Assembly: GCA_026545225.1 (NCBI GenBank)
Contig: CM048848.1
Location: 20,872,806-20,936,805, forward strand
Length of the DNA stretch: 64,000 nt
Reading direction: 5' to 3'
Source of the DNA: Cornus controversa
Taxonomy: Eukaryota; Streptophyta; Magnoliopsida; Cornales; Cornaceae
Position numbers and translations under genes: made by a program. Positions 54,308 to 64,000 of this stretch are shown one piece after another. Under the pieces are notes generated by a model, which saw nothing but the letters and a program-made list of their open reading frames with translations, made no database searches and had not been told where the DNA came from. Each line of letters opens with the position of its first letter. Position 1 is the first letter of the stretch.

Positions 54308-55650
54308 CTGCAACCTTAGGATCAAGCAAGTATTAGAATGCTAAGCAATGCATTTTCATTAATCCTATACTAAATAAATAAAATATATTATTCTCAAATA
54401 ACATAACATTTTAAAATGTTTGGTTCTTGAGTGCAGGTAACACAATGTTGTATATGTTTCAGTGGGTTATGAAATGATTGCCTAGTAGAATTCTGCAAGA
54501 GTAGATTTAAAATTGTAACTACTTGGCACCAACATGAAGCTACTGAAGAACTACTAAAGAATTAGCTAAATTGGAGAGGCTACCTAGCCTAAAGTGTGAG
54601 TTGTCGTAGTCTAGTGGTGGACATATAGAATGAAGGGCTATAGCTTCTCATATAACTATCTAATTCTCTATAAAATCTTATGACACTAAAAAGCATCATT
54701 TATCTCTTTCAATTAACAAAATTGCAACTTCAAATTTCAGTTGTGATCATATTTTATCAACAAAGGAATTAGCATTATTTCAAACAATGTCATAGTGTTA
54801 CAATAAGTGGCTGGAACATCCAAAAAAGTAATTAAACAATTACATGTTTCACCTGAAAAACAAATTGTTTCAGTCTCGTATAATAAAATTCATATAATTA
54901 ATAGAGGAATGATTAATCCAAGAGGAGGACTGAAATAACAGTTACAAAAGAAAATGAAGACCCAAAGAGAGGAGAAATAAAATACTAACAAACTAAAAGA
55001 AAAAAAAAAGTGAATCTGAACCAAACGCCAAAAAATTCAAAACTAGATGGGAAACCATAACTATTGCAAAAGAAAAATTACTTAAGATTATTCCCAAATA
55101 GTGCAAAGACAATTGGCATGTCTTCATAAATTACCATAAAATAAAATTCCTATAATAAACTAATGTAATGAAGGTAAACATGGGATCAAGGAGGTTGAAA
55201 CTATGGATGTAGTGTGACAATCAGAAAGATCACATGCATAGTAACAGAAACATAAATGCCATTTGGTACAAAGCTAGCATCCTCGACTAAATGGAATCAT
55301 CTTAACATAAATGCCAACTTTTATCAACAAAGTCAGACTTTAGAGTCAATTTTTTATATTTAAATACCTCTTACATTGCTCACATCAGGTGTAGTTATAG
55401 CCGCCCCAGCATGGCTTCTTTTCCTTATGATTTAACAAGCAATCTTGCTTACCATTGTCTTCAATTAATGCAAAGTAATAAAAACATATATATTATAAAA
55501 TTACTTGTGGATTGAGACCACAGAATGTTCAAATTAAACCTATTCAAATGTACACTTTTCCTTGTGGACTACAAAACAGGCTCTTTGCCCTCCTGCCCTC
55601 AATCATAAGCTAAAGAAGAATTTGTCACTTCTCGTTTGCCGACGGAGTAT

Positions 55651-55676
55651 GTTTAATTGCAACTCGATCATAAGCT
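55651..55676 (-). pseudogene. AP2-domain microexon, AYDR.AIK part
   Basis: On the minus strand, after the acceptor TTTTCCATAATCAG, 26 bp encode AYDRVAIK, the segment that follows GGFDTAHAAAR in the first AP2 domain of APETALA2/TOE-type factors (usually AYDRAAIKFRG). The donor expected after it is missing (ATACTCC), so the copy is probably not functional. Confidence 0.6.
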
Positions 55677-55769
55677 CTGATTATGGAAAATAATTAACAA
55701 GTATTAATAAAACAGCTTATAAATTAATCTAAACCAACAAGAGTTCTCCATATCTAAATTAATTACTAC

Positions 55770-55800
55770 CTAGCCGCAGCATGAGCGGTGTCAAATCCAC
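55770..55800 (-). pseudogene. AP2-domain microexon, GFDTAHAAAR part
   Basis: Exactly 31 bp between the acceptor GCATTGTTAG and the donor GTAGTA on the minus strand. With the G completing the previous codon it encodes GFDTAHAAAR, which is diagnostic of the first AP2 domain of APETALA2-type transcription factors. The next exon follows 93 bp downstream in phase. I could not find the preceding exon (YRGVTFYRRTGRWE type) in the window. Confidence 0.75.
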
Positions 55801-56122
55801 CTAACAATGCCTGTTTTTGTTGTAGCGAAACATTGAAGACCTACTAATGGGTAACACAATGTCCATTCAGTCCACAACAAATTCAAACAATATGTGAATA
55901 TCAAGTGTCTTAAAGTGCCTAACATCTTTACCATATACATCAAGTTATAAGAAAATAGAAAAAATATTGTAAACTTCTTCTTAGACATCTTGGATATCAC
56001 CGTTCTCTTTGTGCAACCTGAAAATAGAATAAAAACAAATTAAATGCTAACAACAATTTTGTTATCCAAGTTATTAAGAAGTGGGTAAGTGCATAAGTTG
56101 CTTCCATAGACACCGTAATAAC

Positions 56123-57311
56123 TGTGAGTTCCGCGGTGCGGAAGCGGTTACGAAAAGTATTTTAGAACCTATAGGGGGGTGAATAGGATCACTTGCTCGT
56201 TTGCTTAATTTTTAATCAATTCAATTTTAAGTCCAATTAATTAAACAATTGAAGCAAGCAAATAAATAAAGTGCAAGTAAAGAAAAGAATGCACCAGATA
56301 TACGTGGAAACCCAAGGCGGGAAAAACCACGGAGGGAGGCGACACGCCTCAGGGAACCAATTCACTATGATGAAGCAAAGTACAACAGACTCTATCTCAG
56401 TCTCACACCCCTCTTCACTCTGTTAAGGATCTGATGCGGAACACCTCAGGGTTATGATTGCGACAACACGTCCAACTGCTGCAGACTTCCGGCTAATGTC
56501 ACCACCCTTACAGAAAGGTTGCTGGAAGAACCAAAATACTCTGCAAGTATTTTGTTCCCTTCGTAGTGCAATCTGGTCACCTTTTTTCCTCAACAAGCAA
56601 GCAAGCGAAGAACCTTCAATCCAATGTTATGATCAGCAAATAGATTTGATGCAGTCTCTGAGCAGCTAATCAGAAGTAGAACACCATCCTAAATATCACT
56701 CGTGAAGTATGGATGTGTGTTCTTAAAAATATATAGCCCTAATTATATTGTATATACTTTCTCTCTCTAAAATAATATTCCAGGGCTCCTTCACCAATTT
56801 GTACAGAAAATCTGAATACATATATATAGGCAACGAAATCCTAATTCTACTTGGAAAAGAAGTTGAATACCAAAATAGAACTTTCCTAGTAGTTTCAAAC
56901 CCAGTAGGAATCAGAATTTTTGTCAAAATCTATTTCTTATTTGGAACAGGCTAAGTGGGACCGGTGCCAAATAAATAGGACCGGTGGGACTTTTTGAAAA
57001 CCTGCAGAAACTAAACTGCCGAGAAAAGTTGGACCGGTCCTAAATATTGGGGACCAGTCCTACTTTGAAAAACCCTAAAATTTTCATTTAAACCCTAGTT
57101 TTTCAAAATAGGCTCGGAACTAAAAAGTGCAGATTGTCCTCACCATACTTACCTCTACTATATGGTGTTCATACTGATTTGTTGGCTTCCATGCACTTGA
57201 GTGTCAGCTTGAAGATGTCGATGATCGATACAAAGAATAAATCAAAAATTACAACTCGATCAATCAGGTTTTGATCACCAAAATATGCCAATTACAAATT
57301 TATATCTCACA
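56123..57311 (-). repeat. 3' LTR of the Sirevirus-like element
   Basis: 1189 bp, plus-strand ends TGTGAGTTCCGC and ATATCTCACA. It holds the palindromic words at 56957-57060 and a TATA-like ATATATATAGG (56818-56828), which on the minus strand lies about 130 bp downstream of the cluster. Confidence 0.93.
56957..57060. promoter_or_regulatory. GGACCGGTCC-type palindrome cluster in LTR
   Basis: GGGACCGGTGCC, GGACCGGTGGG, GGACCGGTCC and GGACCAGTCC in about 100 bp. The same four are present at 21208-21310 and 62421-62530 with small changes (GGACCGATCC). Confidence 0.55.
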
Positions 57312-57640
57312 ATCTCCCCCTTTGACAATTTCGTGACAAAACTATCTAGACAATTATAACCTAACCCATTGAAAAAATTAGATTACAATGTTGCCCAAAA
57401 ATACATAGAAATAAAAAGCTGATCATCAGAAGCTTCACTTGTGTGTTCAAGATGGTTAGAATAAAAACCTGTTGTACCTGCACATCTCTTAAACAACACA
57501 ACCTGTGAAAAGCTTAATAAAGAAATATAATCATGAATATCAATATCTCCCCCTTAATTTGATAAATATATCTCCCCCTTTGTCAAAGAATCTCATATCA
57601 TATCATATGCATATAATAATATCATCTCCCCCTTTTCGAA
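57312..57640 (-). other. multiple polypurine tracts upstream of the 3' LTR
   Basis: TCTCCCCCTT (AAGGGGGAGA on the minus strand) occurs at about 57313, 57546, 57571 and 57627. The first abuts the LTR. Repeated polypurine tracts are a known Sirevirus signature. Confidence 0.8.
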
Positions 57641-60295
57641 AGAAATTGACAAAGAACTAGCAAAGAGATTTAGATAAACAGATAAATCATGAAGCACATA
57701 GAGAGATTAAGACAAACATAATTATCATCACTGATCAAATAATATCCAAAACATATCAGTTGATGGAATAAACAGAACAAAACAAGATCAAGCATCAAAC
57801 CTAAACAGAATAGAGTTAACTATTTAAAGTCTAGCAAAACATAACTAAGTCTATCATCAAGACCTAATCCTCATCATCATCATGAGCTCCAAAAACTAGA
57901 TATCAACATCGATCAAAAAGATATCCTTGAACATGTAACTCCATCTATTGAAATTTGCATCAAAGTCCACAAAAGTATGATCCAAACATAAATATGGTAT
58001 CCATAAGATCAACATGCAACCTAATCAAAGACACCATGAGTATCAAAAAATAACCAAGTCTAAATCATAAACCTAGCAAATAGATGAACTAGTTTGAATC
58101 ATCAAAACATCAAAGCCTAAAAACTAGTTATCATCAGTTATGTAGGAGAATGAATGATGTCCATTATCAAAGATACATTGGGTTCTCATAAGGCTCGAAT
58201 CATTATCCTCTATTGATGATCTATCAAGATTTGTCCTCAAATATTGCAAAAGAATACCACCTCTTAATCAATAACATCAACTACTTGAGTCATAACAATT
58301 GTATTTACCTCAATGATAATGACAAAACTTTGATTGTAAAAGATAAACATCCAAATAGAAATATGTCATCCAAATCATATAAGGATTCCAAACCAAAGTC
58401 TTTTCAAAGCAACATTCCTTTTCACTTTCAAAAATACTCATCTAGCTCTTTTAAACCTAATCATGAAAGTCATAATAAATGGAGACATAAACAAGGTCAC
58501 AAGCTCCATTGAAGAATTCTGTCAAACATTTGGAGAACAAGATTAAAAAAAAATTGAGCACAACTTGTTTGATCAATTACTTCAAAATCAACTCAAATTC
58601 TTCCAAGATAATCCCTTCCACCAATTTCAATCCAAAATCAATTACAAATATCAACCAAAATGATGTAGATTATGTAACACAAGATAGATTGAGGATTGAT
58701 GCAAGTTGAAGAAAAATAGAGTTAAAAGTTCCATTGAGTCAATTAATGAAACCTTGGTGTGCACTAAGAAAAACCCCAAATTGCAAAGGTATTTGTTTGC
58801 ACAACTATCATCAAATCCTCAAATAATCAAACAACAATCAACACAATACTCCAATATTTCAATCCCAACCTCCAATAGTCAATGATCACAAAAAATATAG
58901 AAGACGAAGAGTGTAAGTGAGTTGGAGTGTTTTAGAGTGCTTGAGAGTGAGAGTTTAAGATATATGAGTGTGTGTACGAGTGTACAAGGAACTCAACTTA
59001 AAACATTAAGGCACGCGCGCGGATTTCATCAAAATTGGGCATCCACTAAGTGCGACAAGTCCTCATATTTGGGGATCGGTCCAACTTCTCTCGGTTCCTC
59101 ATAACCTGTAGAAATGCGACCGGTGCTCAATAATGGGGACCGGTCCAACTTTGTGAATTATACAAAAATTACACTTTGGACCTCTAATTCACCAAAAATA
59201 TATCTTTTCAATCTGATTTAGCAATTAAACACATAAAGAGTGAAAAATAAACACAAAATCAAAATAAACATATTTTTGGATTTTTTTTTTAAATTTTTTC
59301 AGAGAAAAAATAAAAATAAAACATGAATAATCTCATAAGAATAATCAAAAACATATTTTTCAAAGAATAATATGAGTCCTAAAATTTATGAAAAATTTCA
59401 AACATTTATAAATGCAGAATTTTAAAACCCATAATTTATCCATAAAATTCATTCTCAAATCCATGATCAAGACACAACTTCCAACACACAAATATTTATA
59501 AAAATTTAGAAACTCATCTAATAAATCCATGTGTGTGTGTGCAATCCAACTTCATCAAAAATTAATCAAATTCCTTTGATCCATCTTCTAAAACATATTG
59601 GATAATAAGCAACTATAACTACACATGATCAAACATTTTTTTCATTAAATTTTATCATTTTTTTTTATTTCTAAGACGGTGGCTTTCACTCTTACGGGCA
59701 GCCAGCTATTTTCCTCAAAACAACTCTTTAATTTTTAAAGATATCTCATTGGAGATTTACATTATAGTGGAAGCTACGATCACATCCCGAAGGTAGCCTT
59801 TTCCATTTATCTTAAATATTCAGCAAATTTTCTATTTTCTTTTTCTTTTCATGCTGAATAAAAACATATATTTTTTTTCATTTTTTTCATTGATCATTTA
59901 AGCTTTCAATGCTACTCATACAATATATTCTAGTCAACTTCACATTAGTTTTCAATAAATTCTCTCAGAGTTGGACTAGTGCACAAATTGTATGGACTCA
60001 GAAGATTTACCTCTAAAAAGAAATAAATACAGCACATTGTTCATCAATGTTTAGATCATAAAATCAAGTACTTCATTCATTGACAAACTAAGTGTCCCAA
60101 TTATGCATTCACAAATTAAAGTGAAATTAAAAGAAATATAAGGAAATCACATCATTTCTCAGAAAAATATAATTATCATAATCTTATATGATTATTACTA
60201 AAAATAAACAAAACCTAACCTAAAAAAAATATGGTCCAATGGAGAACAAATAAATGAACATAAGTTCAGTCCATGACCATCAAAGTCCTAATGAC
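57641..60295. other. internal region of the Sirevirus-like element, no pol found
   Basis: AT-rich and without an ORF of recognisable family. A second palindrome cluster (GGGGATCGGTCC, GACCGGTGC, GGGGACCGGTCC) lies at 59071-59150, and CATATATC on the minus strand follows about 105 bp further on (58958-58966). GGCAGCCAGCTATTTT near 59697 sits in a region with small internal duplications. Confidence 0.5.
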
Positions 60296-60889
60296 CTAGT
60301 TAGGGGGTTTTGCACCCAAAGACCTATTAGAAATAAATCCCATAGTATCAACAGACACAAACTTCTCTAAATCTTCCTTTTTCATCCAGATAGTTTTAAC
60401 ATGCAATTTATCAGGAAAGAATTGTGGAGAAACAAAAATATTCTTCTTTTTATTTGAATTCTTTTTACCTTGAGAATTTTTGGGTTTGTTCCAATAATGT
60501 GGCTTTTTAGCATGAACCCTATTTTTAGCAAAAGAATTATGCACATGAAAATCAGAATTAGAATGTCTTCTCTTTTTATAGCAATAGTGTTGACTATGTC
60601 CAGTCTTACCACAAAAAGAAAAATAAAGCACATTGGACACAACTTTAGCATGCACAGACTTGACTTGAGACTTTGGTTTGGGTTCAGACACAATCAAATT
60701 CTTGGGTTTAACAAAAACAGTTTTTCCATTAGATGATGACCCAACAAAATCTAATCCAGTCTTATCTCCTACAGGCTTACCAACACTAATCATGCTATCA
60801 AGTTTAACCTGTCCAGAAGTAAAAGTAATTAATTTCTCTTGTGATTTTTTCAATTCAGGCTCAAGAAATAATTCTAGCAATAAGAACAT
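60296..60889 (-). pseudogene. Sirevirus gag C-terminal part with zinc-knuckle remnant
   Basis: Minus-strand ORF with VLYFSFCGKTGHSQHYCYKK, a CCHC knuckle whose first Cys is replaced by Phe, followed by basic Lys/Asn-rich sequence and TIWMKKEDLEK. This matches the C-terminal half of Sirevirus gag. It stops at 60296 and no protease follows. Confidence 0.75.
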
Positions 60890-61513
60890 TTTTAGCAGAA
60901 ATAGCTTGACTTACCTAACTTTCGAAAAACTTGACTTTGCCTCGAAGATTCAGAATTTTAGCTTTACTTTCTTCAATCAACTTTAATTGATCCTCATTAT
61001 TTTATTCTGGAGGTTTTGATTGATAGATTTTTCATCATCAATCAATTGTTGCTTCTGCTCATTCTCTTTCTTCAATGCTTCTTTTTCTTTTTCTACCAAT
61101 TTTAGCTTTTTAGTCTGCTTCTTGTTAGCCTTCAATAACTCATTAAAGACTTCTTGCAACTTGCTTTCATATGGTTCTCAATGAGCTTTTTCATCATTCG
61201 AATCATCAGAACCAATTTTACTCAATGAGTCACATCTTTCAGATTTACCTGTATCAGAAAAAGAATAATTAGCAGTATCATCATCAACATGAGCAGTAAG
61301 AGCAACGAAAATATCTTTCTTATTATTTTTACTTCTGCATTTAGAAGAATTTGCTTTTCTAAAATTTTTATTCTCTTTATTCTTAAGGAATCTTCTATAT
61401 TTTCTAGCAAAGAAATTTACATCATCCTTATGGTTTAACACATCACATACATGAGATTGTTGAACCAATTCACCCTCTTTCTTATTAGATTCCATGACGA
61501 TTTTTGAAAACAA
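60890..61513 (-). pseudogene. Sirevirus gag N-terminal remnant and coiled coil
   Basis: 61513-61178 encodes a charged segment (FARKYRRFLKNKENKNFRKA, TGKSERCDSLSKIGSDDSND); beyond a stop at 61178, Lys/Glu-rich heptad-like sequence (KKLKLVEKEKEALKKENEQK) continues to about 60990. A long coiled coil in gag is usual in Sireviruses. The N-terminal capsid domain appears deleted, since this region starts within 75 bp of the primer site. Confidence 0.65.
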
Positions 61514-61573
61514 AAATAAATTTTGATTTTAAAAATACTTCGCAAGGAACTACTCACAAATTAGAGAACACTG

Positions 61574-61586
61574 CTCTGATACCAAT
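61574..61586 (-). other. primer-binding site, initiator-Met type
   Basis: On the minus strand ATTGGTATCAGAG directly follows the 5' LTR end (ACTCACA). Confidence 0.88.
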
Positions 61587-62777
61587 TGTGAGTTGCGCGG
61601 TGCGGAAGCGGTTGCGAAAAGTATTTTAGAACCTAGAGGGGGGGTGAATAGGATCACTTGCTCGTTTGCTTAATTTTTAATCAATTCAATTTTAAGTCCA
61701 ATTAATTAAACAATTGAAGAAAGCAAATAAATAAAGTGCAAGTAAAGAAAAGAATGCACCAGATATACGTGGAAACCCAAGGCGGGAAAAAACCACGGAG
61801 GGAGGCGGCACGCCTCAGGGAACCAATTCACTATGATGAAGCAAAGTACAACAGACTCTGTCTCAGTCTCACACCCTTCTTCACTCTGTCAAGGATCTGA
61901 TGCAGAACACCTCAGGCTTATGATTGCGACAACACGTCCAACTGCTGCAGACTTTCGGCTAATGTCACCACCCTTACAGAAAGGTTGCTGGAAGAACCAA
62001 AATACTCTGCAAGTATTTTGTTCCCTTCGTAGTGCAATCTGGTCACCTTTTTTCCTCAGCAAGCAAGCAAGCGAAGAACCTTCAATCCAATGTTCTGATC
62101 AGCAAATAGATTTGATGCAGTCTCTGAGCAGCTAATCAAAAGTAGAACACCATCCTAAATATCACTCGTGAAGTATGGATGTGTGTTCTTAAAAATATAT
62201 AGCCCTAATTATATTGTATATACTTTCTCTCTCTAAAATAATATTCCAGGGCTCCTTCACCAATTTGTACAGAAAATATGAATACATATATATAGGCAAG
62301 AAAGTCCTAATTCTACTTGGAAAAGAAGTTGAATACCAAAATAAAAATTTCCTAGTAGTTTCAAACCCAATAGGAATCAGAATTTTTGTCAAAATCTATT
62401 TCCTATTTGGAACAGGCTAAGTGGGACCGGTGCCAAATAAATAGGACCGGTGGGACTTTTTGAAAACCTACAGAAACTAAACTGCCGAGAAAAGTTGGAC
62501 CGATCCTAAATATTGGGGACCAGTCCTACTTTGAAAAACCCTAAAATTTTCATTTAAACCCTGGTTTTTCAAAATAGGCTCAGAACTAAAAAGTGCAGAT
62601 TGTCCTCACCATACTTACCTGTACTATATGGTGTTCATACTAATTTGTCGGCTTCCATGCACTTGAGTGTCAGCTTGAAGATGTCGATGATCGACACAAA
62701 GAATAAATCAAAAATTATAACTCGATCAATCAGGTTTTGATCACCGAAATATGCCAATTACAAATTTATATCTCATA
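61587..62777 (-). repeat. 5' LTR of the Sirevirus-like element
   Basis: 1191 bp, matching 56123-57311 with a few percent difference by eye. The outer end reads CTCATA where the other copies have CTCACA. Confidence 0.92.
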
Positions 62778-62782
62778 ATAAC

Positions 62783-64000
62783 AAAATGGAAAATGAAACA
62801 AAAGGAAAAAAGGAGTACAGTCAGATGATATTGCACCCATAATGTCAACATGTGTGACCTTACAACTATATGGTTTTCATCCGGTTGATGTATACTCCAA
62901 TGTTTCCTTGATAGATGCACCTACAAACTTGAACGACAAATTACCACAATAGTGAATGATCTATTCAATCTAAAGAAGTTATGGAGTTCCAAATTAAATT
63001 GTCCCACATAATAAAACATCAAATTGAACACTAAGTGTTGAAAAAAATAATAAATCAGCTTCAAAGAGAAGTTTGGACCAGTACCCTGTTTGTGCCAATC
63101 TGTAGAACTAGTTATCAGGAAAAAAAAAGTTTTTAGTACTCTAGACTTGGATAAAATTTCAATCCAAAGGCCTTTCCCTTTTAAATACAGTGCTAAATCC
63201 GAAACTACAACTACAGGAATTCCAACAAGATATTTTGCCCAAAGAAAGCATAGAAATAGATCAAATGGAGAGCAAGAATAGAAATTTGTATGAACTCAAA
63301 TTATGGTATAAGAATGCTTGGAAAATTGAGACTAGGAAGTGAAAGAGTAATAAATCACCAGCAGTTGTCTTTTTGAATACCTAGGAAGAGAATGGCAGGA
63401 TAAATAGAACCCATAGCATAAAATAGGTCTTGTTGCCTTGTCTTGCAATACAGATATTATAATTATATTAATATGGTGATAAGAGACCACATGAGTCTAA
63501 ACTCCTAAAATCCTTTGAACTTCTATTTATAGCTCACCTTTTGGAGCCAAAATCCTAGTAGATAGTCCCAAACATCAATGTTATACATGCTATACATGAA
63601 GGTTATGAACAGAAATCCGACTGCAGTATATTGTAAATTGTGCCAGTATACCCAAGGATGAGGTGTGCTCAATTATTTAATCAGGGATTTTTCTCCGGTA
63701 ATTTTATGCCACAAGTTTGAGATTTCTACTAAGAAAAGGCTATTTGAACATTTATAAGAAATCAATATGCCTATATAAAGGAAATGAGTGACTTGGACAT
63801 CTACCATTTAAACTCCCAGCATAAAAACTAGATCAGGTTTTCCACTAACCAAACTGAATAAATGTTACAGAACATGATGAAAAATAAACCATATTTCAAT
63901 AAATAATAGTAGAATAAATTCTAATCATCAGGAAATATAACATGAAGTTAAACCCATTGAAATACTCATTTGGGGTATCCTTCGGGCACTTCCTTGGACA
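62783..64000. other. intergenic, no gene recognised
   Basis: AT-rich sequence that continues the 52.9-56.1 kb region once the Sirevirus-like element is removed. A minus-strand open stretch near 62895-62950 (FVGASIKETLEYT) could be an exon, but nothing supports it beyond composition. No repeat recognised. Confidence 0.4.

Larger units (their letters stand above)
52901..56122 (-). other. gene-fragment region on the minus strand
   Basis: Mostly non-coding, with a GA-rich simple repeat at 53468-53529 and several exon-like pieces on the minus strand: 54156-54307, 55651-55676 and 55770-55800 (listed separately), and 55395-55450 with GGKQDC-like text (KEKKPCWGGYNYT). Pieces from more than one gene next to CACTA-like subterminal repeats suggest capture by a transposon, but a decayed host gene is also possible. 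Confidence 0.4.
56123..62777 (-). mobile_element. Sirevirus-like Ty1/copia element, both LTRs, pol lost
   Basis: On the minus strand: 5' LTR (62777-61587), primer site, gag remnants, a long non-coding stretch, several AAGGGGGAGA polypurine motifs and 3' LTR (57311-56123). ATAAC flanks both sides (56118-56122, 62778-62782) if the outer LTR end CTCACA has mutated to CTCATA. The multiple polypurine tracts, long LTRs with palindromic words and gag with coiled coil point to the Sirevirus group. No protease, integrase or RT was found in 57312-60295. Confidence 0.88.

Noticed and set aside
56454-56669. Repeated 71-100 codon ORF in the three Sirevirus LTRs (also 20621-20923, 61833-62135)
   Set aside because: It is conserved only because the LTR is repeated; it is antisense to element transcription and interrupted differently in each copy.
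58213-58709. Plus-strand Asn/Lys-rich ORFs in the Sirevirus-like interior
   Set aside because: Low-complexity AT-rich translation with no domain, on the strand opposite to the element.

Overview
This window is repeat-dominated nuclear DNA from a flowering plant, probably a eudicot. The evidence is AT-rich sequence, nested LTR retrotransposons of plant lineages (Athila-like, Tat-like and other Ty3/gypsy; Sirevirus-like and short-LTR Ty1/copia), plant L1-type LINE remnants, a TRIM and CACTA-type DNA transposon ends. The species cannot be told from the sequence. I found no rRNA, tRNA, CRISPR or bacterial-type features. Host-gene content is small: one candidate secreted-peptide gene with a short intron (9371-9636), an F-box fragment (21717-21857), two AP2-type microexon-sized fragments (55651-55800), and a few coding-like exon scraps.

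Layout. 1-605: end of a gypsy LTR with primer site. 685-2483: 5'-truncated LINE ending in a poly-A. 4440-6212: Sirevirus-type LTR pieces, split by a complete 568-bp TRIM (5078-5645, target duplication GATTT). 6213-9250: tandem repeats and old repeat debris. 9250-9640: candidate secreted-peptide gene. 10956-16516: complete but decayed gypsy element (TSD CAAAA). 17290-19256: LINE remnant cut by a truncated Athila LTR. 19749-20375: CACTA end. 20376-21561: Sirevirus solo LTR (TSD TGACT). 23782-25136: second Athila-type solo LTR (TSD GTAAA). About 26310-34505: Athila-like element on the minus strand. 34537-37201: internally deleted copia element. 38372-38960: gypsy solo LTR (TSD CAACC). 38966-40900: Tat-like gag remnant. 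41046-52664: second Athila-like element on the plus strand, in tandem with the start of a third copy. 52665-56122: CACTA-like subterminal repeats followed by gene fragments. 56123-62777: Sirevirus-like element on the minus strand (TSD ATAAC). 62783-64000: nothing recognised.

How the parts relate. The two Athila-like elements face each other and form a long inverted repeat with arms of about 8 kb. Their pol genes are complementary. The minus copy keeps gag, protease and integrase in one open frame of 1264 codons but lacks reverse transcriptase and RNase H. The plus copy keeps reverse transcriptase and RNase H but lacks integrase. Both lesions meet at the same four-residue site. Both copies carry a separate ORF in the env position, preceded by a TATA-like box.

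A second theme is clusters of short self-complementary words. GATCGATC, GGACCGGTCC/GACTGGTC, TCGATTGATCGA and GTGCAC types recur in LTRs of unrelated families, usually about 30-230 bp upstream of a TATA-like box, and also upstream of internal TATA-like boxes. Such palindromes are known from Sirevirus LTRs. Their appearance in Athila-type and other gypsy sequence, with one 14-base word shared between families, is the most interesting regulatory signal here.
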